A DNA stretch of 64,000 nucleotides from Persicaria tinctoria (Eukaryota; Streptophyta; Magnoliopsida; Caryophyllales; Polygonaceae): assembly GCA_037127255.1 (NCBI GenBank), contig JBANSL010000020.1:56829098-56893097 (forward strand), read 5' to 3'. Below, one piece after another: positions 46,375 through 59,400 of this stretch (positions are counted from its first letter, which is position 1; each line of letters opens with the position of its first letter). Made by a program: the position numbers and the translations under genes. The notes under the pieces are model-generated. The model ran no database searches. It was not told the DNA's origin and saw nothing but the letters and a program-made list of their open reading frames with translations.

Positions 46375-47181
46375 TTGTCTCAGCCGGTAGGTTTCTTCAC
46401 CCATTGTCTTCTTCACACCCCTCCATATGAAGCTTCGACGATTGCGGTACCCCATCATCAGCAATTGGCTTCTTCACAAGTGGGGAGGGCGCTTCGTCTT
46501 GGAGAAATCGGCGCCGATTCGAAGCGGATAAGAGCGGAGGCGAGAGGTGAAGGATGGCGAAGAAGAGGTTCCTGCTCATCGGCGAAGGAGAGTGTTCGAT
46601 TCAGGAGGTCTAGCGGCGGCCTATCCTACAGAGCGCGAAGTGGCTCCGAGTCTTCCCGTCGAGCATAACATAACCGGTAAGCCTCTCCTCCTCTCCTCTC
46701 CTCCTCAATTTTCTATAAACCCCCCATTTTTGGTGAAATTGAAACTTGTTCACAATTGATTTGTGGTTGAATTTGATCAAGCCCGAGGGTGTTGTCTCTT
46801 CTTTACTTCTACAGTGTTGTCTGACAGCAAGAGAAAATAGGTTGTGGGTTTTGGATTTGAGTCAGATCGGACTGGAGCTGTCTGATTTTTTTCACTTTTC
46901 TTTTCTTCTTCTCTTTCCCTTAGCGGAATCAAGTTCATGATCCACAAAAGGGCTGCCGCAAAGAGATAGACGGAAAAGAGACATAAGAGGAGGTCACCGA
47001 GCACCAGCCAGCGACTGCCGAAGACCTTCTCGACTGCCTGCCCCAGCTTCATCGCCAAATAACAGCTCTGGACTCCTTTTCCCCATCTATAGTACCTCCA
47101 CAAGAACACTACTTGTTGATGTTTATTAGTTATTACTTTCAAGTTGCAACAACTTCTTTCAATGGAAAAAAAGAGCTTCAA
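46375..47181. other. Exon-like block in MULE-D, source unknown
   Basis: A GC-richer block. On the plus strand are open frames 46375-46668 and 46547-46759. On the minus strand 47181-46777 encodes a frame with KLGQAVEKVFGSRWLVLGDL, followed by a hydrophobic stretch of about 20 residues and a charged segment, as in a small membrane protein. I do not recognise a family for any. It is possibly captured host DNA. Confidence 0.35.
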
Positions 47182-47359
47182 AAAAGGGTTCTTTAATCAA
47201 TTTATGACGGTGGAGCTTAGCAAAAAGGGGAAGTTGGATTGTGATGATTCTATTTTCTGGGGTTTTTTTAATTTGTTGAAACACTATATTCATCGTTATG
47301 AGGGTCCTTACATTATACTTTAGAATATAAGAAATTGTGTAGGGAAAATATGATAGGAT

Positions 47360-47950
47360 TATTATTATTCATGCATTTATGAAACAGTATTCAGTAGAAT
47401 ATAGACATTATTCGGTGAATCTCTTATGATTATTCGTTTATAAAAGGTTTTTTTTTAATATCACCACATCAACTATGAGATGTTAAGGTAAATTTTTTTA
47501 TGATTATTCAGGTAATTCCGGTACATTATTCGGTTGAATTTATGAAATTTTGGATGAGTTATTCGTTTATAAAAGCCTTTTTTTTTAATATCACCACATC
47601 AACTATGAGATGTTTAAGGTAACTTTTTTATGATTATTCAGGTAATTCCGGTACATTATTCGGTAGAATTTATGAAATTTTGGATGAGAATATGCAAACG
47701 GTTACAATTATCCTTGATAATATGTTGAAAGGTGAAATGTAAAACATTATTCGGTGAAATATGAAGCATTATTCGTATAAATCGTAAGTAATGTTTATGA
47801 ATTTTGTGTTTCTTTTATCAGAAATTGATACCAAAAAACAAAACAAAATATTATTCAGTAGTATGTGGCAAATTATTCAATGAAATTGGTAAATTTTGAT
47901 CTGAACGTGATGGAAAAAAAAGATAATATAAAATTATTCGGTAGCATGTG
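47360..47950 (+). repeat. ATTATTCGGT motif array with 128-bp tandem copy, MULE-D
   Basis: Copies of ATTATTCGGTRRAAT recur every 20-60 bp. A unit of about 128 bp with AATATCACCACATCAACTAT and GGTAATTCCGGTACATTATT is repeated in tandem (about 47431-47558 and 47559-47690). The core ATTATTCG is shared with the MULE-C array. Confidence 0.85.
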
Positions 47951-48145
47951 AAGGACAAAAATCCCTCCCACAAAAATGCATCACACACAGGGCAAGGAGA
48001 GTAGGCTTGATTTCACGTGGGGCCCACCACTTTCTAATTAAAAAAAAAATCTATATTAATCTACACCATTCATTTCACATCAATAAAGGGTCACGATTTG
48101 TGCACAAGATATATCCTAAAGGGTATGCACTCTGGAACCACTCCC

Positions 48146-50279
48146 TATATATATATATATATATATTCTTATTTTCTTATTGACATGATACAATAATCAT
48201 TGTGCTAGTAATATAATGTTTTAATGAGATGATATATAACAATGTGAAATATTTTTTTGTCATAATATTTTTTATGTGTGGAAGTCTTTTAAATAAACTT
48301 ATTTCCAACCATTTAATTTTTTTTTGTTAGGCTCGCATTGATGGTGAATGAATCTTTTGTAAGGTGATAGGATTTTTCATATAACCCAATGTGAATTTAA
48401 AAAGAATAAAATAATAGCGTGTATTTTAATTAGAAACACCAACAATACTAAAATACTACTATAAAAAAAATCAAATACTACATACATACAAATGCAAGAA
48501 ACTAAAAAAAATCTAGAACCATAAATAAAGAGAATTTGAAAAATGGAAAAGAAATATATCTAGAATTTAGTGAACTTAGATTTACAAATCATATATAAAA
48601 ATACTATAACTATTGTGCTACTCACCTATGTTGATCGATCGATTCATCTCTTCACAAGCTTTTTTGCACCTACAAATTAAATCAATAGAATAAACATTAG
48701 AATACACAACAACAATCGTAGTAATAAAGAGAATATCATGAAAAACAATGAAAAAGTAGAAAACCGGTATATATATAGTATTAAATTTAAAAAAGATTGA
48801 GAAATAAACAAAGATTTCAACCATAATATAATGTGGAAGAATTAAACAAAATCATGAACACATAAATACATTAAAAAAATTATGCTACAGTATTAAAATT
48901 AGAAGTCTAAATCTCTCGTTATTCTTCACATATTTTCTTTTAAAATTAAAAAGTAAGGTTTTCTCTGAGAAAGTGGATATTGATCGAGCTTGAGTTGTGT
49001 ACAAATGCATGACCTCCTTCTTCTTATATACATAAGCCCTTCATCATTTTTTGTCTCTTGATATTCCCTTTGATTAAAATTTTGAAAAGATAAAAGTTCA
49101 CAACCACACAATAAATTACAATTAATATTATTATGATAAAGATGAAAGAAATTATACTCTGTAATTAATATTATTTTATTAGAAGGTGGAAATCTTAACA
49201 ATAGATTATAATTACTATTTTTTAAGCATAATAATATTTTTATTTTTTTATATGTTCTTTTATTAGAGGTGTTTGAAAATTAAATAAAAGGATAAAACCA
49301 CACAATAAATTATTATTTATTGTGCGGATTATTTTTTAAAATTCTTTATAAAATACAACAAAGTTCTGAATGAGAAAAAAAACTATGGCATAAAAAGATA
49401 AATTTAAATTAGGTTTTTATTATATATAACATAAAGTATATACATTTATGAAATGAAGACATTTATGGTATAAATTTATGAGTAAGTTTGAGAAGGTGGA
49501 AGATCTTCACAATAAATTGAAATTAATATTTTGATTAGTCATTTTTTTCAAATGTATGTTTTTGGTCTCTTGATATCTCCTTTAATTAGATTAGATGTTT
49601 GGAAAACAAAAGACCACAAAACCACACAATAAATTGTAGTAATAAATTGAAATTAACAAATAACAAATTATTGTTAGTAAATTGTTAGCTGTGATGTTTT
49701 GACAAAGTAAAACCAATAATCTGTGTATTTTTTAAAAAGGCTTAAAATATAACAAAAAGTCTAAATGATAAAATAGATATAGCCTAAATAATAGAGAAGT
49801 AGTGTTTATAGATAACAAATGACTCTTGAACCATATTATATATTAGATATATAGATTATATTAGATTAGATTGTCATTAAGTAGCTAAAATGACCGTGAA
49901 AAAAAATAAAATAAAAGATGTAATTGTTAAGGTTTTGATGATCATGAAGAGGTTATTATTATTATTATTATTAGTTAGATTAGATTGTCATTAAGCAGAA
50001 AAAGGACAAAGTGGGAAAATAAAATAAATGATGCAATTGTTAAGATTTGAACCTTGGTTGGAAGGATTCCCATCAACAACTACTACCATTGGGCTAAAGA
50101 AATTATATTGATGGATATTGAGCACATAAGAAAAAAAAGCAATTTTTTTGTGGAGTTAATAATAGCAATAAATTGCACATGAACACAACTTTTTATGTTA
50201 TATAGATAGATAGATAGATATAGATATTATAAATTTAATTGACATAATTTAATACAGTATAATTAATTGACATAATTCA
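48146..50279. other. Long A/T-rich intergenic region
   Basis: No gene is recognised. It holds an (AT)n run (48148-48166) and two copies of TTAGATTAGATTGTCATTAAG (about 49863 and 49976) with similar surroundings, plus a GATA-type run at about 50203-50222. Confidence 0.4.
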
Positions 50280-51640
50280 TAAACCTCCTTCGGGAGGTAG
50301 AGAACGCGCTAGTCGACGCGCCCCCAATCCTCCATGTAAACTTCTTCTTCAAACCCTAAGTATACAATTTCTCCTCCCAAATCGATTAATTCGACTCTAT
50401 CTCCCCGGTTTCGGTCGATTGCTCCCTTGTTCTCCTTGAATCGGTGTCCTATATGAGGTTTAGCAAGGTTATATAATCTCCCCAAATCGACATATCCTAA
50501 TTCGGGGTCGAATTCGCTCTTGTCTTTCGTTCTACGAATTTTCAGTTCATTCATTCAAATCCTCTTCGTAGCCCCTGTTATGGCAAATTCATGTCCTTTG
50601 GGAGCGATTGTCGCCTTTTGCAGTTGGTTCTACTGTCGGTGGGTGTTCTCTCTTGTTTGGGTCGGGGTGTTGTGTTTGCTCGTCCCGGGGAGAGAGCCTC
50701 CTGGTGTAGTTGCGGTGTCTCGGCTGGTGGTTGCGTTGTCGACGGTTGTGGTGGTGTGCGTGTCGATGGTTGTGTTCGTCGGCGTTGTAGGATGGCCACC
50801 ATCGTCGGTATGCCTCTTGTGCAGCAAGAACGTTGGAAAAAATTAGGGTCAATCCTTGAAAAAATATACCAAAGATTTTAGCTTCCAAAACAGCTCTCTT
50901 CTGAGGGCAAACTAAATCTCCTCCGGGAGCCCTAAATCTCCTCCGGGGGCCCCAATCCACCCCCCTAACCGCTGGTGTTGGCTTCCCCCTAACCCTCTGC
51001 CTTCTCGGGGTCGCTACTGCCTAACCCTCTACCTCCTACTCGGTCCTGAATAATCGCTGGTGTTGGCTTTTCGCCCTCTGTTTGCGGAAGTCCTTTCCTC
51101 CAGATTTGGGTCTGATTTCCGTCCTTTCATATCTCCGCCGCGTGGGCTGCGTGGGCGCTCGGATCTGTCCTATCGAGTTCCTCTTTTGCTTGTGCGTCGA
51201 TGGTGTTGAGCAAAACCCGTTATGCCGGCTTCCATAGCTTCCTGGCCCTCACATTCGGTTCATGTCAACTCCTGTTGCTCACCTCCGGCCATCATCTTGC
51301 TCTGTATCGGCCTCTTCTCTCCAGTCGGTTGGTCCTCTCTCATAGCCCTTGTCGGAATCATCTATGCCTGAATCTGGCCTCAATCTAGGCTCCCGGTTAC
51401 GCCGTCCTCGGTCGCCTTGGGATCCACCTCCACCGGCTCTTTGGCTGCTCCTGTTCTCCACCGGCTCTTTGGCTGCACTGGTGTTCTACCTGTCGGGCTG
51501 TCCTTTGGGCCCCAGTTTTTACCTTGGGCCCGGGGCAGCCCGAAAATAAGCCCACATAAAAAATAAAAATAAAAATAAAAAATCTTACCGGGTTCTTTAA
51601 TACTATATACTATATACATAACCTTATGAATAAGTTGCAC
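50280..51640. other. GC-richer retroelement-like region, unassigned
   Basis: Open frames overlap on both strands (for example minus 50554-50309, plus 50520-50846), none with a recognised motif. A 23-bp unit with CTAAATCTCCTCCGGG is repeated at about 50909 and 50932. Given the LINE 3' end just downstream on the plus strand, this is probably more 5' LINE sequence or a composite of LINE pieces. Confidence 0.35.
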
Positions 51641-52155
51641 ACAAATTTTCGTTGGATGCTTGGTTTTCCCTTATTGATCCGATTTTTGTTCGTTCGTTTG
51701 GCGTTGGGTCGTTGTTTTGGTGTGGTGGCGTTTAGTTTCGAGGTGGGTTGTAGTATCGGGCTACCAGTATGATCGAGAGGATCGTGGTTGTGTTCGTGGT
51801 TTTCGAAGATCCTTCATCTAGGTGGAGGCAACGTCGGTGATTCACACTTCCCCTGGTTTTGCCCTTTCCTATAGTGGGTTACTGTTCTCCGCCATCTCGG
51901 CGTTGAGTTGCCGTGAGAGTCATTGCACTCCCCCGTGTTCTCGGCATTCGTGGCCCACCTTGGATCTCCCTCGTCTTTTCTGTCGGCGGACGTACTCTTT
52001 CGGGTTGTTTGGGCTTTCTCTTTCATCTGTGTTTATTTGTGTCTGTACTCTGTAGTTTGTTGTTTGTTGACGGCTAGTCCGTCTGTCGATTCGTCGGCCT
52101 CTCGAGTTTCAGATTTGTCTGAGCTCGAATTTTTCCTAATCAAAAAAAAAAATTG
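51640..52155 (+). mobile_element. LINE (L1-type) 3' end with poly-A
   Basis: It shares about 320 bp with the minus-strand LINE fragment at 21812-22148. It ends TGAGCTCGAATTTTTCCTAATC followed by a poly-A run at 52142-52153. The 5' limit is unclear. Confidence 0.72.
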
Positions 52156-52950
52156 ACATAATTCATAATATATTTTATATAAATTTATATTAATATAATT
52201 TTTTTATACCGTTCACCCTCAATCGATCACCGATTTTTCTCGATTGATCAATTTTCACTAGCAACATAAATCCCACGTCTTAGTCTAAAGCTCGAGAGGT
52301 TGACAAGTCGACACATGACAGACCGTCAAACATACAACATGAATACAGAAAAGGTGCAAAAGAATATGCAATACAAACAACAAAAGATGAAACACAACAC
52401 ACCAAAAACTAACAGGTTGGAGACGTAGATTACAGATGAAGCCAAGCACCATCGTGAAATAACACCATTGGTCACTGATACTTCAGGCATCCCTGTGGAC
52501 AGTGAAAACGAAACTCTAAAAAATCTTTTCATATGCGAAGTCGCTACCTATACACTAACACGATTCCAGCCAATCTCAACTCCGTATGACATAACCCAAC
52601 AAAGTAAAAGATTAATGGAAATATACCTGAAGTCCTCATCATACTTCCATTACTAGTTATGTGACACATGTTTACTCATTTATGTCCCCTACCTCCGCCC
52701 CTATCCCCTCCTGAGTGCATCTTTTGTTGACCTCGTGCTCATTAACCTCGTGACTCTTTTGGTTGCATTTCGTGGGCGTGGTGGAATGGTTTCAATGCTA
52801 GCTCAATTAATTACTTTTACTTTTGACCTTAAAGAAGCTCATGGTGTTTTATCTGTCTCAGTCAATCTTGGCCTTCACGACTTATGAGCTGATTGAGCCT
52901 CATGTTAAGTTTGGCTCGCATGTGTCCTGGGTTAGGTGGGTCCACGGACC
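52156..52950. other. Spacer with a second LINE-like segment
   Basis: Positions 52280-52520 share words with the minus-strand LINE piece at 22433-22890 (ACCGTCAAACATACAAC, GAAGCCAAGCACCA, CCTGTGGACAGT). The rest shows no feature. Confidence 0.45.
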
Positions 52951-53255
52951 AATATGAGTGTCTCTAACAGTTTTTTTAAAATTAAAATTTTGGAGTTTTT
53001 GAAGAATTTGAAGGTATTTTTTAACCTAACAGATTTCTTATGACATTTTCCAAAATGAAGAAGCGGTATAAAAACTATAGAGGATTCTCTAAATCTGTAG
53101 CATTCTCCAAACTAAATGATTCTCCAAATCTTTAAAATGGAGAAGCTATTGGAGTTAAAGTAACAATAATTTAAAGAATATGTATTTTGTTTCTCCATTT
53201 TGGAGCAATTTTAGAGAAGTTGTTGGTGATGGTCTTATAGAGCAATCCAACAGAT
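52951..53255. mobile_element. Possible TIR element related to 42519-43505
   Basis: It has CTCCAAA, TTTAGAGAA and AGAAGTTGTTGG words in the same arrangement as the element at 42519, with CTCTAACAG on the left and the complement of CTGTTGGATTGCTCTA on the right. Ends and target duplication are not resolved. Confidence 0.35.
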
Positions 53256-54497
53256 TCCGTATCTTTAGTTTTTGTAAAATATTACGTATTTGGATTGTTT
53301 TTGTTTAACCGTTTTCTCATTCTCTAAAATAAAGAATGAAAAAAAAACATAGAGATCATTTTCTGAATTTAGAGAAAACCTTATATATCTTGGGTAAACT
53401 CTATAATGAAATATTTGTTGGAATTTATTAAAAAAAAATCAGAATATATGTTTTGTAATTTTCTATAGGGGTTCTTTTTCAATATGATTTACTTATCTTA
53501 TACCCTTATAAGATAGAAAAACCGTTATCTTTAAATTAACTTGTGTAATTCTTTTATAAATAGTTTAACGCGTTATTGAATAAGCGACTATTTCATGTGT
53601 CATCATAATTAGACCAAAGTATTATATACTTATATATATGAGGTCCCATTTTATCTGATATATCGCACACTAGCGTAGAATATACCACACACTAGTGTAG
53701 AATAAATCAAGAAGTCGAAATAAATGATAGACGGACTTACCGTCATGATACTAAAAAAAACAAAGTATTAAGTCCAATTCCAACAAAACATTACACGATG
53801 AAGTTATATCACTTGGATAAATATTAGCTCTTTGTTCGTATTATACAAAACGTTGTTCGTTTCCGGTTTCCGTTGTTTTCAATCAAACGGCCGGTCACTT
53901 AATTTGAAGATTGTATGGGACACATACACATCATTATATATAAGTTCAGTATTTCTATCATATGTCCTAAAGACATAATATAAAACTCTAAATCGGGGGG
54001 AAATTTCTACAAAAAAATAAGCGACTCTAAAATCTAATTTAAAAAAAATCTAAACTAATTAAAATTTTAAAAATATTTCTAAATTTGTGCAATTATCACA
54101 TATATGATAGAAAAATCATTATAAGTTACAAGCCAATTCATATTAAGAAATCCCATTTTCCAATCCGAATTTTCAAAAATTTCACAACTTCTTCCTATTT
54201 CATTCCATAATTTTATTACAAGGTAAATATATTTTCTACTCATAGAATTTTTTTTACAACTCTATAACATGCAAATGATGCAAGGTAATATTAATTCTAT
54301 ATTATACTCTAATCATTTTTTCTTAAAAAATAATTATATACCATTTAAATATAAGATTTTATTGACATCTCCAAAGACATCATCCTCAAGATATGTTACC
54401 GATCAAATTTAATGGCCTAAGACTCAAATTCATATTTTCTTCACTTTAATTTGCTCTCGTATTTGGTCCTAATTCATACTCCACCACGTTTAATGGA
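53256..54497. other. A/T-rich intergenic spacer
   Basis: No gene or element is recognised. A short imperfect duplication of ACACTAGYGTAGAATA occurs near 53667-53705. Confidence 0.4.
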
Positions 54498-55235
54498 TTT
54501 TTTTAATGACGAGGAAACTACTGAAGTCCGTTAGGATTCGGGATCGGGGGTCGTGTGCACGTGTGCGCCCATGCGCTAATAGCCTAGCGGGGTTTCATCC
54601 TAAAACCAATTGGCAATAGGAGGAGTAACCCACTAGCTTATATACTATGGCTTCTTTGTTTGTATAATCAATGTGGGACTCTGTGTCTCCTCACATTCTC
54701 AACACGCCCCCGCAAGTGCAACTAGGGTCGTCTTTCGCCTCTAGTTGACACTTGGACAACGGGTCTAGCATCTCATTCTCTTTTTAGCTAGCCCAGGATC
54801 GAGAGTCGGGCCGTTTGGCTTTTCCGCTCTGATACCATACTGAAGTCCGTTGAGACTCGGGATCGGGGGTCGTGTGTACACGTGCGCCCTTGCGCTAATA
54901 GCCTAGCACATAAGACGAGCGGGGTTCCATCCTAAAACCAATTGGCCATAGGAGGAATAACCCACTAGCTTATATTCTATGACTTCTTTGTTTGTATAAT
55001 CAATGTGGGACTCTTTGTCTCCTCACATTCTCAACAGAAACTGCTATTTAGTGGCAAATCTCAGATATGGGATTCGATCAGCCAACAAAAGTTATGAATT
55101 AGGTAAATCGGTTTACGCCAATCAGCTCAGTTCACTGATAGAAAGTAAGACAAATCTTGAATTTTCACTAAAAAAAAAAAGGAGCGGAATGATGGATCGA
55201 ACCTGGACTTCCTAACTCCCTCCTTGAATTTTTTT
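54498..55235 (-). mobile_element. SINE copy split by a TRIM
   Basis: On the minus strand, sequence from about 55235 to 55037 matches the SINE at 45239: AGGTTCGATCC as B box, then a TGAAAATTCAAGRTTTG-type block and CCGATTTAC. The tail GTTTCCTCGTCATTAAAAAAA continues at 54518-54498, on the far side of the TRIM. The A-box end is truncated or diverged. The TRIM duplication GAAAC lies within the SINE tail. Confidence 0.75.
54519..55036 (-). mobile_element. TRIM retrotransposon, complete, 518 bp
   Basis: LTRs at 54519-54704 and 54838-55036 begin TGTTGAGAATGTGAGG and end CTTCAGTA on the minus strand. The primer-binding site TGGTATCAGAGC is at 54837-54826 and the polypurine tract GCGGGGGCG next to the 3' LTR. 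It is flanked by a perfect 5-bp duplication GAAAC (54514-54518, 55037-55041). It is the same family as 1914-2424. The left LTR lacks about a dozen bases (AGCACATAAG region) found in the right. Confidence 0.95.
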
Positions 55236-55236
55236 T

Positions 55237-55835
55237 TTTACTGTGCAGTTAACATTTAAAATTAAATATTTACGCTATTACTAAGAGTTTATCCCTTTAA
55301 ATTAATGCATTATTTTATAAATAGAACCATAACTGTCAATTTTCTTTTAAGTGCATCTAGTCCACTCCAATTTATATATTTTTCTTAGAATAATTTTTAT
55401 TTATTTTTATAAGAAGGAATAGAAAACTCCACAGAAACAATTCGGGGTCGCTCTAAAAGGTGATTCAGATTCGAGATTGAGATTGTGATAGGATCAATTA
55501 ACATTTGAGAAAGAGAATAACCCTATCCTAAACATATGCGACCACAATGATAATGGAAATTAAATTAGCGGTTTGTTAATATTAATATATAATCCACTGT
55601 AAAGACCACCGAATCTTTTTATGCTATGGACCATGGAGTATTTAATTGACGATGTTTCTATTTTATATTCCAATGACATCAGATAAGAGTTTTAATTGGA
55701 AAAGATTTTCTACCAAATAAAAAAATAATTTTTTTTTGAACAAATAAAAATAAATAAATAAACGATTCTAGAAAATCAATATTAAAAAAAAATTAAATTT
55801 TGGGAATTTTTCCCGATTAAGTTTGTTATCATATA
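55237..55835. other. A/T-rich spacer
   Basis: No gene or element is recognised between the SINE and the Stowaway element. Confidence 0.4.
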
Positions 55836-56069
55836 CTACCTCCGTTCAGGAATAAGTGACGTTTGACTTTTTTGGCACGTTTTTTAAGGAGTAAAAACTA
55901 TATAAAATATCAAAATTTTAATAATTTTTTTATATTTTTTTATACTTATTAGTTATAATTTTAAAATTATTTTAAAAAATTATTAAAAAAGTTAATATTT
56001 CATATAGTTTTTATCTCCTTAAAAAAGGTATCGAAAAGTTAAACGACACTTATTAATGAACGGAGGTAG
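55836..56069. mobile_element. Stowaway MITE, 234 bp
   Basis: The ends are CTACCTCCGTTC and the matching GAACGGAGGTAG, flanked by TA (55834-55835, 56070-56071). The inner arms pair (AATAAGTGACGTTTGACTTT with its near-complement). Confidence 0.93.
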
Positions 56070-56177
56070 TACCTTGGAGCATAGGATAGAAATCCGTAAC
56101 TAATAAAAATGTCGACATCTATGTATCTAACTATAATCTATCAATCCATCAAATTGCTCAAAGCTTGGAGCTACAAC

Positions 56178-56453
56178 TGTTAGTTTTGTAGAAGGAGGAT
56201 GTAACAGGAGATCAATCAAAATGAACGAGATCGGCCATTGCCATTGAAGCTCTCATTCATGAGTGAAAATATCGAAAATCTGTTACAGCAAAATTACCTT
56301 GCAAGTAGCTAGAAGTAGTACTTATACAGAAGGAAGATAAGAAAGAGTTGGGCCGGCCCATACAGAAAGCCCAGGCCTTTATTCTAACTATCAGAAAATG
56401 AAATGTACGAATATGTATGTATGAGTATCTTCCAATCTCCATATATGTCATCA
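56178..56453 (-). repeat. 3' LTR of the copia element
   Basis: 276 bp, paired with 60816-61091. It begins next to TSD ACAAC and is preceded on the minus strand by the polypurine tract. Confidence 0.97.
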
Positions 56454-56460
56454 CCCCCCC

Positions 56461-59400
56461 TCAAGTTGGAGATGGTGAAACCAGACCCAACTTGGAAATG
56501 AGAGGTTGAAGATGGGTGCTAGACAGATTCTTGGTGAGAATGTCAGCTAGTTGGTGATGGGTGGAGACATGGTGCAATGAGATGAGCCCGTCAAGGAGTT
56601 TTTCTCGCACGAAGTGGCAGTCCAGATCTATGTGCTTCGTCCTTTCATGGAAGACCGGATTTTTGGCAATGAATATGGCGGCCTGGTTGTCACAGTTCAG
56701 TGCAATTGGTGTGATATTAGGCACGCTCAGTTCATGAAGGAGACGACTCAACTAAGCAAGTTTAGTGCAAGCTCTGAGCATGGATCTGTATTCTGCCTCT
56801 GCTGAAGAAAGTGACACACATTGCTGTTTCTTTGATTTCCAAGATATGAGAGTATCACCAAGTAAAACTACAAAACCACTTACTGATCGGCGTGTGATTG
56901 GGCATGATGCCCAATCTGCATCACAATATGCCTGTAATTTGAAATCAGAGGCACTTCTAAGGAACAATGCATGCTTTAAAGTTCCTTTGAGATACCTTAA
57001 GACATGTAAGCCAGCTGCAAAATGAGGCTCACGAGGGGACTGCATAAATTGGCTGAGATGTTGGACAGGAAAGCTGAGGTCAGGCCTTGAATTTGTCAAG
57101 AAATTAAGCTTCCCAATAAGCTTTCTATACAAGGTAGGATCCTTCATTAGCACCCCTTGATCTGGTAACAATTTCTGACCCAATTCCAGAGGAGAAGCAA
57201 CTGATCTAGAATCAATACAATCAAACTCATTGAGCATTTCCAAAATGAACTTCTATTGACTGAGGAACATACCACCTGCAGTTCTATTGAATTCCATTCC
57301 CAAGAAAAAATGCAGCATACCCAGATCCTTGATTTTGAATCCGGAATGCAATTCATCCTTCAAAGATTTGATCTCAGTTTCATTGTTGCCTGTTACCACT
57401 ATATCATCGACGTACATAGCTACAAAAATCTCAACATTATCAATTCGTTTGATGAACAATGAATAATCATTCAAGGACTGATGGTAACCTTTACTTTTGA
57501 GAAACTGAGACAATCTAGCATACCATTGGCGTGAAGCCTGTTTCAACCCGTATAGTGACTTGTTCAATCTGCAAGCCTTGTTCTTACCATCAACAAGTAG
57601 TCCCGGAGGAATTTTCATGTAAACTTCCTCATGTAAGTCGCCATGTAAAAAAGCGTTATTTACATCAAGTTGAAAAAGATTCCAACCTCTCTTCAAAGCA
57701 ACTGTGACAAGGGCTCTAACTGTTGTCATCTTCACCACAGGTGAAAATGTCTCAGTGTAGTCTATGCCAAATTTCTGTGTAAACCCTCTAACAACTAGTC
57801 TTGCTTTGTGCCTATCAATCGAGCCATCAGACTTCTTTTTTACCTTATACACCCACTTACATCCAATTGGGCGTTTCCCTTTAGGTAAATCTACAACAGT
57901 CCAAGTGTTGTTCAATGCTAAAGCATCAAACTTAGCTGTCATTGCTTCTTGCCACTTAGCAAAAGAGCAGGCTACCTCATAGCTATCAGGTTCATTGTCA
58001 GGAATTGCATTAAAACTCTCATTGTGATGAATTGGAAACTGGACTGTGGATGTGAGGGTGTGAGCACAAAAATGATGTTCGTCAGAAGCTGAATCAATAG
58101 CTGCACAGACATAGTCATTCAAATAGCTTGGTCTAGAATGAGTTCTATCAGACCTGCGAGAAACTGAACTAATGTTGTCAGCAATTGGAGAAACAGATTG
58201 AATTTGATCAGTAACTGGATCAGCAGGCAGTGGGGAATCATCAACAAAGTCTGGAAACTGTGTACCAAAACTCTGAGCACTGAAAGGTGAACTGGTGTGA
58301 CAAGGAAACACATTCTCATGGAACACAACGTCTCGAGAGATTTGAACCTGTTTGGTATCCAAGTTGAACACTTTATAGGCTTTTTTGCCTGAAGGATAAC
58401 CAAGAAAGAAACAAGAGCTAGCTCTGGCTTGAAACTTATCTCTGCCATTTTTCAGTGTGGATGCAAAACATAAACACCCAAATCTTTTTAATAAACTGTA
58501 ATCAGGAGGCTTATTGTGAAGAACAAAATAAGGAGATTGGCCTTTCAAAACTCTGGAAGGCACCCTGTTTATCACATGTGCAGCAGTGAGGATACTGTCA
58601 CCCCAAAATTTCAAAGGCATTCTGGCTTGGAAAATGAGAGCTCGAGCTACCTCCAAGAGATGCATGTGCTTCCTCTCAACTACCCCATTTTGCTGAGGAG
58701 TGGCACTGCAACTGGTGTGATGAACTATGCCTTTGCTTCTCATAAACTCCTTTCCTGCTAAGCTTGATCCTAACTCAAGTGCATTGTCTGATCTGATCAC
58801 CTTAACCAACTGACCAAATTGTTTCTCAACCAAATTCACAAACCCTGTCATAGCAGTCAAGGCAACACTCTTGTTGCTTAGCAGCTGAACCCATGTGGAT
58901 CTAGAGAAGTCATCCACTATGGTGATGAAATATTTGAAGCCATCATAAGTTGGGGTGTGGTATGGACCCCATACGTCAACATGAATCATCTCAAATGGGT
59001 AACCAGTAGTGATGGAACTAGAAGTAAAAGCAAGTCTAGATTGTCTTGCTTTGGCACACACTTCACAATTTGACAACACTTCTTTATTCAAATCACTGGT
59101 TTTTACAAAGGGCAACAAACTGAGTTTGTAAAAAGGCAAGTGACCAAGTCTGGCATGCCATACAAGAATATCATCAGTGATATTATCACTAGCTTTGCAA
59201 GAAACATCTATATTCCTATCAACATATGAATCACAGTTTGGCTTGTTGTCCTTGATGAACTGAGGAACACTTGAGCTTGTGCTGATCCACCTTACTTCTG
59301 ACTTCCCATCCAGGTAGTAAAGATGTCTATAAGCATCTCCAATGATCATACGCTTAGTCATGGAAAGATCCTGTAAAAAACACCTTGTGGGTGAGAAACT

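Larger units (their letters stand above)
46165..48145. mobile_element. MULE with internal repeat array (MULE-D), about 2 kb
   Basis: The left GGTTTATTGTGCACACCCC and the reverse complement of the right GGTTCCAGAGTGCATACCC align, and both run into ATCTTGTGCACAAATC about 40 bp in. Both flanks are TA repeats, so the target duplication cannot be judged. AATGGATGGCTTA inside the left end matches AATGGATGGCTAA in MULE-C, so the two are related. It contains an exon-like block (46375-47180) and an ATTATTCGGT array (47360-47950). Confidence 0.7.
45643..50222 (-). mobile_element. Candidate Helitron hosting MULE-D
   Basis: On the minus strand, position 45676-45655 forms a CCCGTGC-GTA-GCACGG stem followed by ACATGCCCCATTAG and then T, similar to a Helitron 3' end but with TTAG in place of CTAG. 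On the same strand TCTATATCTATCTATCTATC at about 50222 would be the 5' TC end. Boundaries are tentative. It includes the MULE at about 46165-48145 and AT-rich DNA. Confidence 0.35.

Noticed and set aside
50309..50846. Overlapping frames on both strands taken as host genes
   Set aside because: No recognisable domain, no start context, and a retroelement-like setting beside a LINE tail.
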